Shown: piece by piece, positions 1 through 8,536 of the stretch
Layout: every line of letters starts with the position of its first letter
Position numbering within the stretch: the first letter of the stretch is position 1
Origin: Saprospiraceae bacterium
GTDB lineage: Bacteria; Bacteroidota; Bacteroidia; Chitinophagales; Saprospiraceae
Length of the DNA: 64,000 bases
Assembly: GCA_028280415.1 (NCBI GenBank)
Contig: JANQLV010000045.1
Span: forward strand, 24,001 to 88,000
Direction: 5' to 3'
Position numbers and translations under genes: made by a program
The notes under the pieces: generated by a model
Database searches by the model: none
Seen by the model: the letters and a program-made list of their open reading frames with translations, nothing else
What the model was told of the DNA's origin: nothing

Positions 1-1154
1 GCGGCAAATTGAGAGTCATATTTAGTCGTCAATTCCAGTAAAGCGGTAGATTTTTCTTTATTAAAAATGACTTCTTTATTCTTGGAATAAGCCAACTGAT
101 ATTTATAGGCATTTTTAAAGTCACCTAATGCTTCATATGCCTTGGAAATATTGAGATAAATATATTGCGTCCCCGGTTCTGTCCCTATCTCTCTCAGTAT
201 TTTCGAACTACTTTCCAGGTTTTCCATCGCTTTAGCCTTCTCTCCCATGGCAGTATAGATCGATCCGAAATTCTGATACGTTTCTGCCAGATCAATTGGC
301 ACCCCGATTTTGCTGCGAATTCTAAAAGCCGAAACATTGGCATCCAAAGCTTCCTCCAACAATTCTTCTTTATCGAAAGTATTGCTCTTTGCCTGATTCC
401 AGTATACCAATGCAATATTAGTATAATCCCTGGCAATGCTCTGCACATCTTCCATTGAACTATTCAAATCAAGCGACTGATTATAATATGCCAAAGCACC
501 ATCAGAATCTCCCATATCACTGGCGATTTTCCCCATATGACTGGCCAGTTCAGCCGCCTCTCTCAACTGTTCCAATTCAATGCGTAAGCCAAGAGCCTGC
601 CCGAAATGTTCTCTTGCCTTACCATAAGTTTTTTTAAACAGGTACACATATCCCAGATTTTCGTGAGTCTCTGCCGCTCCCTCAAAATCGGTTATTTTAT
701 TGCGAATTGCCAGAGCCTCTTCCAGATTGGCCAATGCACTATTCATATCTTCCTGCAAATAAAAGACCCAGCCAATATGATCTTTCGAAGTGGCAATCCC
801 TTTTTCATCTTTAGTCACATTGCGAATGCTAAGACTTTCGACAAAATATTTCATCGCATTTTCGTAATCATACTTATTCAGCTTAAGCAAACCCAGATTA
901 TCTGAAGCTTTTGCCATACCTTCAGGATAATTCGTTTTTCTTGCCATTTGATAGGCCTCACTGGCATACTCATATGCTTCTACTGGCTTATCATCAATCA
1001 GCATAGCTGCTAATTCATTGAGTGCATTGATCTTTGAATTTCCAGTGGATTGCTCCACCTTGGTCTGCAAATCAGTAATGGAAGTTTCTCCGGCGTAGAG
1101 ATTTAAAGGCAGTAATAAACTCCACAGCAATAATTGAGTAAAAAAATTTTTCAT
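1..1154 (-). CDS. TPR-repeat protein with signal peptide, C-terminus cut by window edge
   Basis: The reading frame is open from the ATG at 1154 to the window edge, giving 384 visible residues. It starts MKNFFTQLLLWSLLLP, a signal peptide ending near LYAGE, so the region after it should be outside the inner membrane. The rest is a run of tetratricopeptide repeats of about 40 residues, with units such as DNLGLLKLNKYDYENAMKYF and GWVFYLQEDMNSALANLEEA. In Bacteroidota this N-terminal layout often precedes a membrane helix and a histidine kinase, guanylate cyclase or LuxR-type output domain, but the part that would decide this lies outside the window. TPR identity is sure; the overall function is unknown. 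Confidence 0.85.
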   Translation of the reverse strand, partial: MKNFFTQLLLWSLLLPLNLYAGETSITDLQTKVEQSTGNSKINALNELAAMLIDDKPVEAYEYASEAYQMARKTNYPEGMAKASDNLGLLKLNKYDYENAMKYFVESLSIRNVTKDEKGIATSKDHIGWVFYLQEDMNSALANLEEALAIRNKITDFEGAAETHENLGYVYLFKKTYGKAREHFGQALGLRIELEQLREAAELASHMGKIASDMGDSDGALAYYNQSLDLNSSMEDVQSIARDYTNIALVYWNQAKSNTFDKEELLEEALDANVSAFRIRSKIGVPIDLAETYQNFGSIYTAMGEKAKAMENLESSSKILREIGTEPGTQYIYLNISKAYEALGDFKNAYKYQLAYSKNKEVIFNKEKSTALLELTTKYDSQFA

Positions 1155-1583
1155 GGGTAAAACGATGTGAATCAATTATTTAGGATAAAAAAGGGTAAAA
1201 TAATCAATAAGGTTTTATAAATACTTGATGCCCTTTAGGCTTATAAAATATAATTTTTAATAATATGAATGCAAATATAATGCCGAAGGAATTCTGAAAT
1301 TTTGATTCACAAATCCAAAAAACAAGGCTTTTGAGTTCAGGCCCGACAAAACGGCAATTGTAAAAGAACAGGAAACAATAGCACAGCTATAAAAAATTGA
1401 TTTCAATTCCTGAAATTAATTGCCATCCTGATTGAGCGACATAAGAAAATGAAATCCCAAAAAGACACCGGTAATGGTAATCCCTTGGATTCTTTTTAAC
1501 AAGATTCAATATAGCTATTCTTTAAAGTCCGGTTGAATATCTATATTACTCCCAATTTTGAAACCCAATAATAAATCAGATTT
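1155..1583. other. Intergenic region between divergent genes
   Basis: This AT-rich stretch of 429 bases holds the promoters of the leftward TPR gene and the rightward aldo/keto reductase gene. A minus-strand match to the Bacteroidota -7 box (TATATTTG) lies at 1272-1279, 118 bases upstream of the TPR start. I see no convincing open frame, RNA gene or long inverted repeat. Confidence 0.5.
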
Positions 1584-2567
1584 ATGGAATACAAGTTTTT
1601 AGGAAAATCAGGCTTGCAAGTTAGTACGCTTTCTTTTGGTTCCTGGTTGACTTTTGGGAAGCAGATTGGTAATAATATTGCCGGCAAATTAATGGACATT
1701 GCCTATGAGCATGGAGTCAATTTTTTCGATAATGCAGAAATTTACGCAAAAGGAGAATCAGAAAGAGTAATGGGGGCCATTCTTAAAAAAAGAAAATGGG
1801 ATCGCAGTTCTTATCTTATATCCAGTAAAGCCTATTTTGGAGACGGTGGAAAATTGCCGAATCAAACCGGTCTTAGCCGAAAGCACCTTTTCGAAGCTTG
1901 TGACGCTGCCCTACAGAGGCTTCAAATTGATTATCTCGACCTCTTTTTCTGTCATCGCCCGGATAAAAATACTCCCATCGCAGAAACGGTTTGGGCGATG
2001 AATCACCTTATTCAGCAAGGCAAGGTTTTGTATTGGGGAACCTCAGAATGGTCCGCTCAGGAAATCATGGAAGCGCATATGGTAGCCCGGGAACTACGCC
2101 TGATTGGCCCTACGATGGAACAACCACAATATAATATGTTTCATCGGGATAAAATTGAAGTAGAGTATAATCAGATATTCAAAACGGTAGGATTGGGAAC
2201 TACGATCTGGTCGCCACTGGCTTCCGGAGTACTAACCAATAAATACCTGGATGCCTTTCCAAAAGGTACGCGTATGAGTATGGAAGGCCTGGACTGGCTT
2301 AAAGAACGCTCTCTAACTCCCGAGCGCCTGGAAAAAGTAAGGGCCCTTAATGACCTGGCCCTGAACATGGGGACCAGCCTCGCTAAACTTTCTATTGCCT
2401 GGTGTGCCAAACATCCCAATGTGAGTACAGTAATTCTTGGTGCTTCCAAACTAAAACACCTAAAAGAAACACTTACTGCTCTGGAAGTTGTTCCATTGAT
2501 CACTCCTGAGATCGAAGCGAAAATTGAAAAAATCCTTAATAATAAACCGCAATTACCTATGTGGTAA
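1584..2567 (+). CDS. Aldo/keto reductase, Kv-beta-like (AKR6-type)
   Basis: A 327-residue, full-length aldo/keto reductase of the voltage-gated potassium channel beta-subunit-like group; a cytosolic NADP(H)-dependent carbonyl reductase. The catalytic tetrad is visible: Asp49 and Tyr54 in FFDNAEIY, Lys82 in LISSKAYF and His124 in LFFCHRPD. The LFFCHRPD and YWGTSEWS motifs and the WSPLASGVLTNKY segment match the Kv-beta/YghZ branch rather than classical aldose reductases. The substrate cannot be told from sequence. It stands alone, with the next gene 30 bases downstream on the same strand. A second aldo/keto reductase of a different subgroup lies at 15393-16376. Confidence 0.9.
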   Translation: MEYKFLGKSGLQVSTLSFGSWLTFGKQIGNNIAGKLMDIAYEHGVNFFDNAEIYAKGESERVMGAILKKRKWDRSSYLISSKAYFGDGGKLPNQTGLSRKHLFEACDAALQRLQIDYLDLFFCHRPDKNTPIAETVWAMNHLIQQGKVLYWGTSEWSAQEIMEAHMVARELRLIGPTMEQPQYNMFHRDKIEVEYNQIFKTVGLGTTIWSPLASGVLTNKYLDAFPKGTRMSMEGLDWLKERSLTPERLEKVRALNDLALNMGTSLAKLSIAWCAKHPNVSTVILGASKLKHLKETLTALEVVPLITPEIEAKIEKILNNKPQLPMW

Positions 2568-2597
2568 ATTCATTTAAAAAATTTGAAAACTATTAAC

Positions 2598-3311
2598 ATG
2601 AAAAAACTAATCCTTTTATGCCTTCTCTTTGGCTTTGTCTTACAAATTGAAGCACAAGCACAAAAGTTTCTGAGGCCTTTTGAGACGATTTCCCATAAAA
2701 AACCCTCTTACATTACAAAGGAGGATGGTACGGAAATAGAAGGAACTGTCAAAAAACTAAAACGAAAAAAAGGTCTGATTAAAGAAATCGATATCAAGAC
2801 CAAAGACGGAAAAAAGCTTACGATTCCAATCGAATCCATCAAATACGCTTATCTTCCGCAAAGCGGATGGGATAAATTTACAAAAATCGATTCCTATGTA
2901 GGTGATGCTACACAATGGGAAGACGGTCTTTATGATCAAGAAAGGCTAAAAAGCGGTTATGCCTATTTTGAAAAAGCGGAAACGATAGTTAAGAAGAAGA
3001 AAATGACCTTGCTCATGCAATTGCTAAACCCCGGGCTTTGCAGTCGGATCAAAGTTTATCACGATCCTTTCGCTGGCGAAACTACCTCATTTGGAGTGGG
3101 CGGCCTTAGTTTAGCAGGAGGAGAAGACAAATCTTATTATTTAAGTAAAGACAACGAAGCAGCTTATAAGTTTCACAAAAAGAAATACAATAAAAAGCTA
3201 GTGGCAGAAAAATTTGGAGATTGTGCCAAGGTAAAAAAGGAGTATAAAAAAGCGCACTGGGAAAATTTCGAAAAAATGATTTTCACCTATAACGAAAGTT
3301 GTAAAAAATAA
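2598..3311 (+). CDS. Secreted protein of unknown function
   Basis: I do not recognise a family. The frame stays open upstream to a TTG at 2583, but the ATG at 2598 gives a clean signal peptide (MKKLILLCLLFGFVLQIEAQA) and is preferred, giving a 237-residue precursor. The mature part is very lysine-rich. It opens with a short beta-type segment (EDGTEIEGTVKKLKRKKGLI) resembling the small strand repeats common in Bacteroidota envelope proteins, and ends with a basic helical region holding two cysteines. It is 30 bases behind the aldo/keto reductase and may be co-transcribed with it. A MITE-like element begins about 28 bases after its stop. Confidence 0.7.
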   Translation: MKKLILLCLLFGFVLQIEAQAQKFLRPFETISHKKPSYITKEDGTEIEGTVKKLKRKKGLIKEIDIKTKDGKKLTIPIESIKYAYLPQSGWDKFTKIDSYVGDATQWEDGLYDQERLKSGYAYFEKAETIVKKKKMTLLMQLLNPGLCSRIKVYHDPFAGETTSFGVGGLSLAGGEDKSYYLSKDNEAAYKFHKKKYNKKLVAEKFGDCAKVKKEYKKAHWENFEKMIFTYNESCKK

Positions 3312-3339
3312 AACCGGCCTTAATTTTATACAATGAAAC

Positions 3340-3542
3340 ATGAGTCATCCTGAATTTTAGTGCCATTAAAGAGAATTATAGAATACCAAAAGCTTTTAAG
3401 CTCCACGAAATTGGTTTAGGCCTTTGGCATTAGGTTATAGGTATTCCGGGGCACCAAATACCTAAAACCTCATACCCGTTTTACGAAGCTATGCAATATT
3501 CATTTTCGCGGGGGATATAAACCAAAATTCGGGATGATTCAT
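3340..3542. mobile_element. MITE-like element, copy 1
   Basis: A non-coding element of about 200 bases with imperfect terminal inverted repeats: the left end reads ATGAGTCATCCTGAATTTT, and the right end reads, on the other strand, ATGAATCATCCCGAATTTT. A closely similar copy lies at 45138-45350, also between genes. The two share the ends, a central hairpin built on AGGTATT...AATACCT, and the AAAAGCTTTT core, and differ at scattered bases. The lack of any open frame, the small size and the inverted ends fit a non-autonomous transposable element. No clear target-site duplication is visible. The name is inference; the repeat itself is seen directly. Confidence 0.75.
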
Positions 3543-3574
3543 ATTATTTTTAAACTTTAAACAAGTTCTTTATA

Positions 3575-4651
3575 TCAAACACTTACCTTGGAGTTTACCG
3601 GTATAATCCAGCCTCTGGTATCAGCGATTGTCTTGGACCGCAAACCATCTATTTCCTTTTTAGCTAAAGCACCGACTTCTCTTTCCGCTAAAGGAGGAAG
3701 TACATAAGTTTTTCCTTTATAGGTAAAGTCCGCTACATGTGCAACTACCGCAGCAGTGCCTGCACCGAACATTTCGGTTAGGGTACCATTTTCATGTGCC
3801 GCTACTACCTCATCAATAGTGATCGCTCTTTCTTCAACCTCATATCCTTTATCTCTCAGGATTTCTATTATACACATCCGGGTAATACCCTTCAGGATTG
3901 CACCGTCCGTAGCCGGGGTAATCACTTTGCCATCGATAACTAAAAAGATATTCATCGTCCCTACCTCCTGCAAATACTTGAACTCATATCCATCCATCCA
4001 CAAAATCTGATCATAGCCCTGCTCTTTAGCCTGTTTAGCAGGTAGTAAAGAAGCTGCATAGTTTCCAGCTGCTTTTGCTTCTCCTACTCCGCCGGGCACA
4101 GCACGTACATATTTATCAGCTACCAATAGGCGAACCGGCTTGGAGTAATAGGGCCCGACAGGTCCGGTAAAAATGATAAATTTATAGGTGTCAGAAGGCG
4201 CTACGCCAATAAACTCTCCGTTCGCAAACATATACGGGCGGATATACAGGGCACTCCCCTCTTTTTGTGGAATCCAATCCTGATCCAGGTCTATTAATTC
4301 ATGTAAGGCTTGTACGAAAAGGTCTTCGGGGAAAGTAGGCATACACAATCTTTCCGCAGAAGCATTTAGCCTTTTTCCATGTAGCTCAGGTCGCATCAGA
4401 TAAGGTTTGCCATCTACTCCCTTAGAGGCTTTCATCCCTTCAAAAATTGCTTGACCATAATGCAAAGCCAGTCCTGCAGGGTGCATTTCAAATTTTTGAA
4501 ATGGTATAATTTGAAAATTGGTCCAGGCTCCGTCGATATAGTCAGCAGTAAACATATGATCCGAAAAAGTTCGACCGAAAGGAATATTGTCGAAATCAAT
4601 GGAAGATAGGTGAGAATCTTTTACTTTTGTGATTTTAATATCGTAACTCAT
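3575..4651 (-). CDS. ilvE: Branched-chain amino acid aminotransferase
   Basis: A PLP-dependent fold-type IV aminotransferase that interconverts leucine, isoleucine or valine with their 2-oxo acids, using glutamate/2-oxoglutarate. The 358-residue protein has the family landmarks in order: HYGQAIFEGMKA near 64, the PLP lysine Lys193 in GEAKAAGNYAAS, ILWMDG near 216, EVGTMNIF near 229 and the EMFGAGTAAVV phosphate-binding segment near the C-terminus. It belongs to the longer eukaryote-like BCAT subgroup. The start at 4651 (MSYDIKIT) is preferred over an in-frame ATG 21 bases upstream, because a -7 box (4670-4677) sits just ahead of it. It is divergent from the gene at 4749. Confidence 0.92.
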   Translation of the reverse strand: MSYDIKITKVKDSHLSSIDFDNIPFGRTFSDHMFTADYIDGAWTNFQIIPFQKFEMHPAGLALHYGQAIFEGMKASKGVDGKPYLMRPELHGKRLNASAERLCMPTFPEDLFVQALHELIDLDQDWIPQKEGSALYIRPYMFANGEFIGVAPSDTYKFIIFTGPVGPYYSKPVRLLVADKYVRAVPGGVGEAKAAGNYAASLLPAKQAKEQGYDQILWMDGYEFKYLQEVGTMNIFLVIDGKVITPATDGAILKGITRMCIIEILRDKGYEVEERAITIDEVVAAHENGTLTEMFGAGTAAVVAHVADFTYKGKTYVLPPLAEREVGALAKKEIDGLRSKTIADTRGWIIPVNSKVSV

Positions 4652-4669
4652 AATAACTTTGATTTTATG

Positions 4670-4677
4670 CAAAAATA
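4670..4677 (-). promoter_or_regulatory. Putative -7 box of the ilvE promoter
   Basis: On the minus strand this reads TATTTTTG, a full match to the Bacteroidota -7 consensus TAnnTTTG, with its downstream edge 18 bases from the ilvE ATG. No clear -33 TTG was found at the usual distance. If real, the transcript leader is very short. Confidence 0.45.
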
Positions 4678-4748
4678 GAGAAAATTATTCATTTATTCTA
4701 ATTTGAACGCATTTTAACACCTATTCTTATCATATATTTTACAAAAGC

Positions 4749-5210
4749 ATGATAAAAAAGAATGATATTCTGTCTAGCGATTTTTTCGATTTCGAAATAT
4801 TTGTCTATCCCGACAAAGAAATTGACCGCATTGACTCCATTTCGAGCAAGGAGATCAAAACCCTGGTTGTCTATACAGCACAAGCAGAAGCGGATGATTT
4901 GAGTGCTTTTCTAAGCAATATTTTAACTGCGGCAAAATTGGATATGTCAACCGATGTGTTTCTACTAAAGGCAACAGTTGAGGATGGATTTAGTTTTATC
5001 CGTATCAAGACACAACTTGCTCTTGAAAAAGTCATTTTGTTCGGAATTCCTCCATCCAGCCTGGGACTTCATTTAGATTTGAAACCCTATCAAACGATGA
5101 CTTTTCAGGATACTATTTTTTTATTTGCTGATCCACTGGAAGTTATAAAAGAAGATGTGAATAAAAAACGTGCACTTTGGAACTGCCTGCAAGAAATTTA
5201 TCTAAAATGA
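4749..5210 (+). CDS. Conserved-looking protein of unknown function, coupled to rdgB
   Basis: A 153-residue cytosolic protein with no signal peptide or membrane segment. Its stop overlaps the rdgB start (ATGA), so the two are translationally coupled. The second half has alternating strands and helices (KVILFGIPPSSLGLHL, then DTIFLFADPLEVIKED) that recall the Rossmann-like fold of uracil-DNA-glycosylase-type proteins and the DNA polymerase III psi-like proteins annotated in some Bacteroidota. That resemblance is from memory of pattern only and is weak. The RdgB coupling would fit a DNA-metabolism role. Function unproven. Confidence 0.7.
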   Translation: MIKKNDILSSDFFDFEIFVYPDKEIDRIDSISSKEIKTLVVYTAQAEADDLSAFLSNILTAAKLDMSTDVFLLKATVEDGFSFIRIKTQLALEKVILFGIPPSSLGLHLDLKPYQTMTFQDTIFLFADPLEVIKEDVNKKRALWNCLQEIYLK

Positions 5211-5785
5211 AACAACTAGTATTTGCCACGAGCAATGAAAATAAAATCCGGGAAGTAAGAGAGATATTGAAAGGTTATTATGAAATCATTCCAATGAAAG
5301 CAATTGGCTGTGAAGAAGATATTCCAGAAACCGCCGATACTTTTGAGGGAAATGCTTTGCAAAAAGCCCATTATTTGAAAGAGCATTATGGGGTAGATTG
5401 TTTCTCCGAAGATACCGGGCTCGAAATTGATGCTTTGGATGGAGCGCCCGGAGTGTATACCGCCAGGTATGCCGGCTTACCCAAAAATGCAGAAAAGAAT
5501 ATAGCTTTGGTACTGAAAAACCTCCAGGGAGCAAGCAAGCGGACCGCACGCTTCAGAACGGCTATCGCACTTTTAATCGATGGAGAAGAACATGTTTTCG
5601 AAGGCAGTGTAGAAGGAAAAATCGCTTTACAGAAACAGGGTTCGGGAGGTTTTGGTTATGATCCCATTTTTATTCCCGAAGGCTACGATAAAACTTTCGG
5701 AGAACTTCCCATTGAAATAAAGCATCAAATCAGTCACCGCGCCAGAGCTATTGCCCGTTTGGTCGACTTTTTGAAAAACAGGTAA
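5207..5785 (+). CDS. rdgB: dITP/XTP pyrophosphatase (RdgB/HAM1 family)
   Basis: A 192-residue nucleotide-pool cleaning enzyme that hydrolyses dITP, ITP and XTP to monophosphate and pyrophosphate, keeping deaminated purines out of DNA and RNA. The start MKQLVFATSNENK shows the family's N-terminal nucleotide-binding motif. FSEDTGLEIDALDGAPGVY carries the catalytic aspartate, and the C-terminal GGFGYDPIFIPEGY and SHRARAI segments are the classic base- and phosphate-contacting motifs. Length is typical. The ATG at 5207 overlaps the stop of the previous gene by four bases; a longer in-frame start at 5177 exists but would add residues ahead of the conserved N-terminus. Confidence 0.95.
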   Translation: MKQLVFATSNENKIREVREILKGYYEIIPMKAIGCEEDIPETADTFEGNALQKAHYLKEHYGVDCFSEDTGLEIDALDGAPGVYTARYAGLPKNAEKNIALVLKNLQGASKRTARFRTAIALLIDGEEHVFEGSVEGKIALQKQGSGGFGYDPIFIPEGYDKTFGELPIEIKHQISHRARAIARLVDFLKNR

Positions 5786-5972
5786 AAATAGGATCAATAC
5801 CTTAAAAAGAACATTTTGCAAGAAATTGATTTAGTCCTATTATAGATGCTTTCCTTTGGCTTATCTAACGTTTCACCAATTTCATCAATTTTAATTGGCG
5901 ACCTGTTCCCAGCCTTCTATATTTACAGCTATCAAAACCAAAAACAAAAACTAACCTGATATTCAACTCAAC

Positions 5973-6863
5973 ATGTCTGTTTTACAAATCAATAACATCT
6001 TAAAAACCTACGGATCGATCATCGCTGTAAATCAGCTCAGCCTGACAGTTGAGCAAGGAAATGTTTATGGCATACTGGGACCAAACGGAAGTGGAAAGAC
6101 TACCACATTGGGTATTATACTGGGCATTACCCGTATGAACGCTGGTTCTTATACCTGGTTCGATAACAGATACGGAAATAAAGCCCGCATCCGAATAGGA
6201 ACACTGCTGGAAACGCCCAACTTCTACCCATATATGAGTGCAGATCAGAACCTGGAGGTGGTCGCACATATCAAAGGGGTGAGTGGCAGCAGCTTTGATG
6301 AATTACTCGAACTGGTCAATCTCAGGCATAGAAGGGATTCTCCTTTCCGGACTTATTCCCTGGGTATGAAGCAACGACTGGCCATCGCTGCGGCGATGGT
6401 TGGCAATCCCGAAGTGTTGATCTTTGACGAACCAACCAATGGTCTCGATCCACAGGGAATTGCCGAGGTCAGAGAAACCATCCGTGAGATTGCGGCACGC
6501 GGAAAAACGATTATTATGGCCAGCCATATCTTGGATGAAGTCGAAAAAATTTGTTCTCACGTCGCTATTATTAAAAATGGAAGTTTGCTGGCAGATGGCC
6601 AAATCGGTTCGATTATCAATAATGAAGTGAAAATTGAAATATCTGCTTCGCAAAATATTGATCTAAAAAAATTGCTGGATCAGCTATCCTGGGTCCAGGA
6701 AATCAATGCTAAAGACGGGCTCTTTGAAATTATCGTCGAAGAAGGTAAGGGAGCGATTGATATCAACAAAGTCGCGTTTGAGAATGGAATTACGCTGAAC
6801 CATCTGATTAGCAAAAAACGAAGTCTGGAAACAGAATTCCTGGAAATTACGAAAAACCAATAA
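5973..6863 (+). CDS. ABC-2 type exporter, ATP-binding subunit
   Basis: A 296-residue ATPase of the CcmA/BcrA-like exporter group that energises the permease encoded 9 bases downstream. Visible motifs are Walker A (GPNGSGKTT near residue 37), the ABC signature YSLGMKQRLA near 130, Walker B VLIFDEPTNGLDP near 150 and the switch histidine in MASHILDE near 184. After the nucleotide-binding domain there is a C-terminal extension of about 80 residues typical of this exporter group. Exported substrate is not readable; relatives handle lipids, peptides or antibiotics. Confidence 0.9.
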   Translation: MSVLQINNILKTYGSIIAVNQLSLTVEQGNVYGILGPNGSGKTTTLGIILGITRMNAGSYTWFDNRYGNKARIRIGTLLETPNFYPYMSADQNLEVVAHIKGVSGSSFDELLELVNLRHRRDSPFRTYSLGMKQRLAIAAAMVGNPEVLIFDEPTNGLDPQGIAEVRETIREIAARGKTIIMASHILDEVEKICSHVAIIKNGSLLADGQIGSIINNEVKIEISASQNIDLKKLLDQLSWVQEINAKDGLFEIIVEEGKGAIDINKVAFENGITLNHLISKKRSLETEFLEITKNQ

Positions 6864-6872
6864 GACAAAACA

Positions 6873-7688
6873 ATGAGGTATTTGCTCCTTTTAGAATGGA
6901 AAAAGTTTAAGCATTTCCGAACCTTCCGGGTTATGAGTATTCTCTATTTAATTTTGCTGCCTTTGTCAATTATTGTAGGGAAAGCATTTTTTAGCTATGT
7001 TGAAGCTCCGGTAGAATTTATTGATGTAAAAACCCTTACCCGTTTCCCTGAAATATGGGCTTATCTTGCCTATGCCGGCAACTGGCTCAGTTTTTTATTT
7101 CTGGGATTTATGGGCGTATTGTCTATCACTACTGAATTTGCCAACAAGACGCTTCGGCAAAACATCATTAATGGAATTACCCGAAAAGAATTTTTTGCAG
7201 CAAAAATATTACTGGTTATCAGCATAAGTCTGGCTGCTACGCTATATTTTGCCTTGGTAGGTTTTAGTTTCGGAGCTTTTTCCACTTACGATTTGCGTTT
7301 GACTAAGATTTTCGCTGGCACTGAACAGGTTTTGTACTATTTTTTAATGTGCCTGGGTTATATGATCTTTGGCATGTTCCTCGGGGTACTTTTCCGGCGT
7401 ACCGGAATTGCATTATTCCTCTATATCGTTTACGTGATTTTCCTCGAACCGACTATCCGCTGGGCTGTCCATGGAAATTTGATATTTAACAGAAGCCTGA
7501 ACTTCTACCCGCTTAATGCAATCGAAGACCTATCCCCTATCCCTATTTTTAAAATCATTGACAGCATGACCAGGGAAAATGATTTTAGCATTTTGCTCAC
7601 AAAAACCGAAGCCTCAATTACGACTATTATTTATCTTAGTATTTTTATTTATGTAATTTACTGGCGTATTAAAAAAGCTGATCTTTGA
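6873..7688 (+). CDS. ABC-2 type exporter, permease subunit
   Basis: A 271-residue inner-membrane protein with about six hydrophobic segments, for example VMSILYLILLPLSIIVGKAF near 20 and LSFLFLGFMGVLSI near 78. The segment FANKTLRQNIINGITRKEFF after the second helix is the coupling-helix pattern of ABC-2 permeases. It pairs with the ATPase just upstream to form the exporter, probably as a homodimer. The operon appears to be only these two genes; the next gene begins about 160 bases further on. Confidence 0.88.
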   Translation: MRYLLLLEWKKFKHFRTFRVMSILYLILLPLSIIVGKAFFSYVEAPVEFIDVKTLTRFPEIWAYLAYAGNWLSFLFLGFMGVLSITTEFANKTLRQNIINGITRKEFFAAKILLVISISLAATLYFALVGFSFGAFSTYDLRLTKIFAGTEQVLYYFLMCLGYMIFGMFLGVLFRRTGIALFLYIVYVIFLEPTIRWAVHGNLIFNRSLNFYPLNAIEDLSPIPIFKIIDSMTRENDFSILLTKTEASITTIIYLSIFIYVIYWRIKKADL

Positions 7689-7845
7689 CGATCTCAGATT
7701 TGTTAATATTTAAGTACTCCCGGCCTATTAATTGGTCTCCAGCTTTAACCGTCAGGTATAATAAAAATTAGTAATAGAGAAGAAGGTTCCCGAGTTATAG
7801 TGTTCGGCAAAATTTCTCCAAATCTGTTTATAAATACTTTGCAAT

Positions 7846-8262
7846 ATGAAACCAAGAATAAGTATGATTACCCTGGGGATCAAGGATTTGGATACCTCCA
7901 TCCAATTCTACCGAGATAAATTGGGATTACCAATGTTGGATTCTCCCCCCGGAGTTGCTTTTTTCAATTTAAACGGGACCTGGCTCGGGCTCTGCGGGCG
8001 TGATCATCTGGCCGAAGATGCAGGACTTAATTCAGCTGTCGGTAGCGGATTTACAGGAATTACTCTTTCGCATAATGTGGCTACAGAGGCGGAAGTAATC
8101 AAAGTATTCCAGGAAGCACTTGCCGCGGGAGCAGAGGAATTGAAAGCACCACAAAAAGCAGATTGGGGAGGTTTTCATGCTTATTTCAAAGATCCGGATG
8201 GTTATCTCTGGGAAATCGCTTATAATCCTTTCGCCTGGGTTGGCCCGGAAGATAAAGCATAG
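7846..8262 (+). CDS. VOC-superfamily (glyoxalase-like) protein
   Basis: A 138-residue protein of the vicinal-oxygen-chelate superfamily. It has the two beta-alpha-beta-beta-beta modules: MITLGIKDLDTSIQFYRDK at the start and a second module ending FKDPDGYLWEIAYNPF. Members bind a divalent metal and act as glyoxalases, dioxygenases or antibiotic-binding proteins. His and Glu candidates for the metal are present (HAYFKDPDG, LWEIAYN), but the substrate is not predictable. It stands alone, with an intergenic space of 274 bases after it. Confidence 0.85.
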   Translation: MKPRISMITLGIKDLDTSIQFYRDKLGLPMLDSPPGVAFFNLNGTWLGLCGRDHLAEDAGLNSAVGSGFTGITLSHNVATEAEVIKVFQEALAAGAEELKAPQKADWGGFHAYFKDPDGYLWEIAYNPFAWVGPEDKA

Positions 8263-8536
8263 AACCGGGAAATGTTCGCTTATTTTTCTCTGACAGGAAT
8301 GTTTCCTAAATATTAGGTCTTCACAATCTTGCCTGCCATTTTTTCCTTTGTGCATCGTTTTCAATTCGATGCATGTGATTCCATTGTAGGAATAAGATTT
8401 CTATTCGATTTTAAAAATACTCCTTGCAGTAATTGCAAGCAATAAGTATCGAATTAGTATAAGCACAGCTATCCTGATTTTTTAAATAAAAATGAGAAAA
8501 GATTATCTATTTTTGGGGCCATAGAAACGAATTGTT
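8263..8536. other. Intergenic region with small hairpin
   Basis: No gene is seen. A 7-bp inverted repeat TGCATCG/CGATGCA at 8351-8373 could act as a weak transcription stop after the VOC gene, but it lacks a T tract. The downstream end contains the -7 box of the next gene. Confidence 0.35.
8508..8515 (+). promoter_or_regulatory. Putative -7 box for the B3/B4-domain gene
   Basis: TATTTTTG matches the Bacteroidota TAnnTTTG consensus and ends 21 bases before the ATG at 8537. No convincing -33 element was found. Confidence 0.42.
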
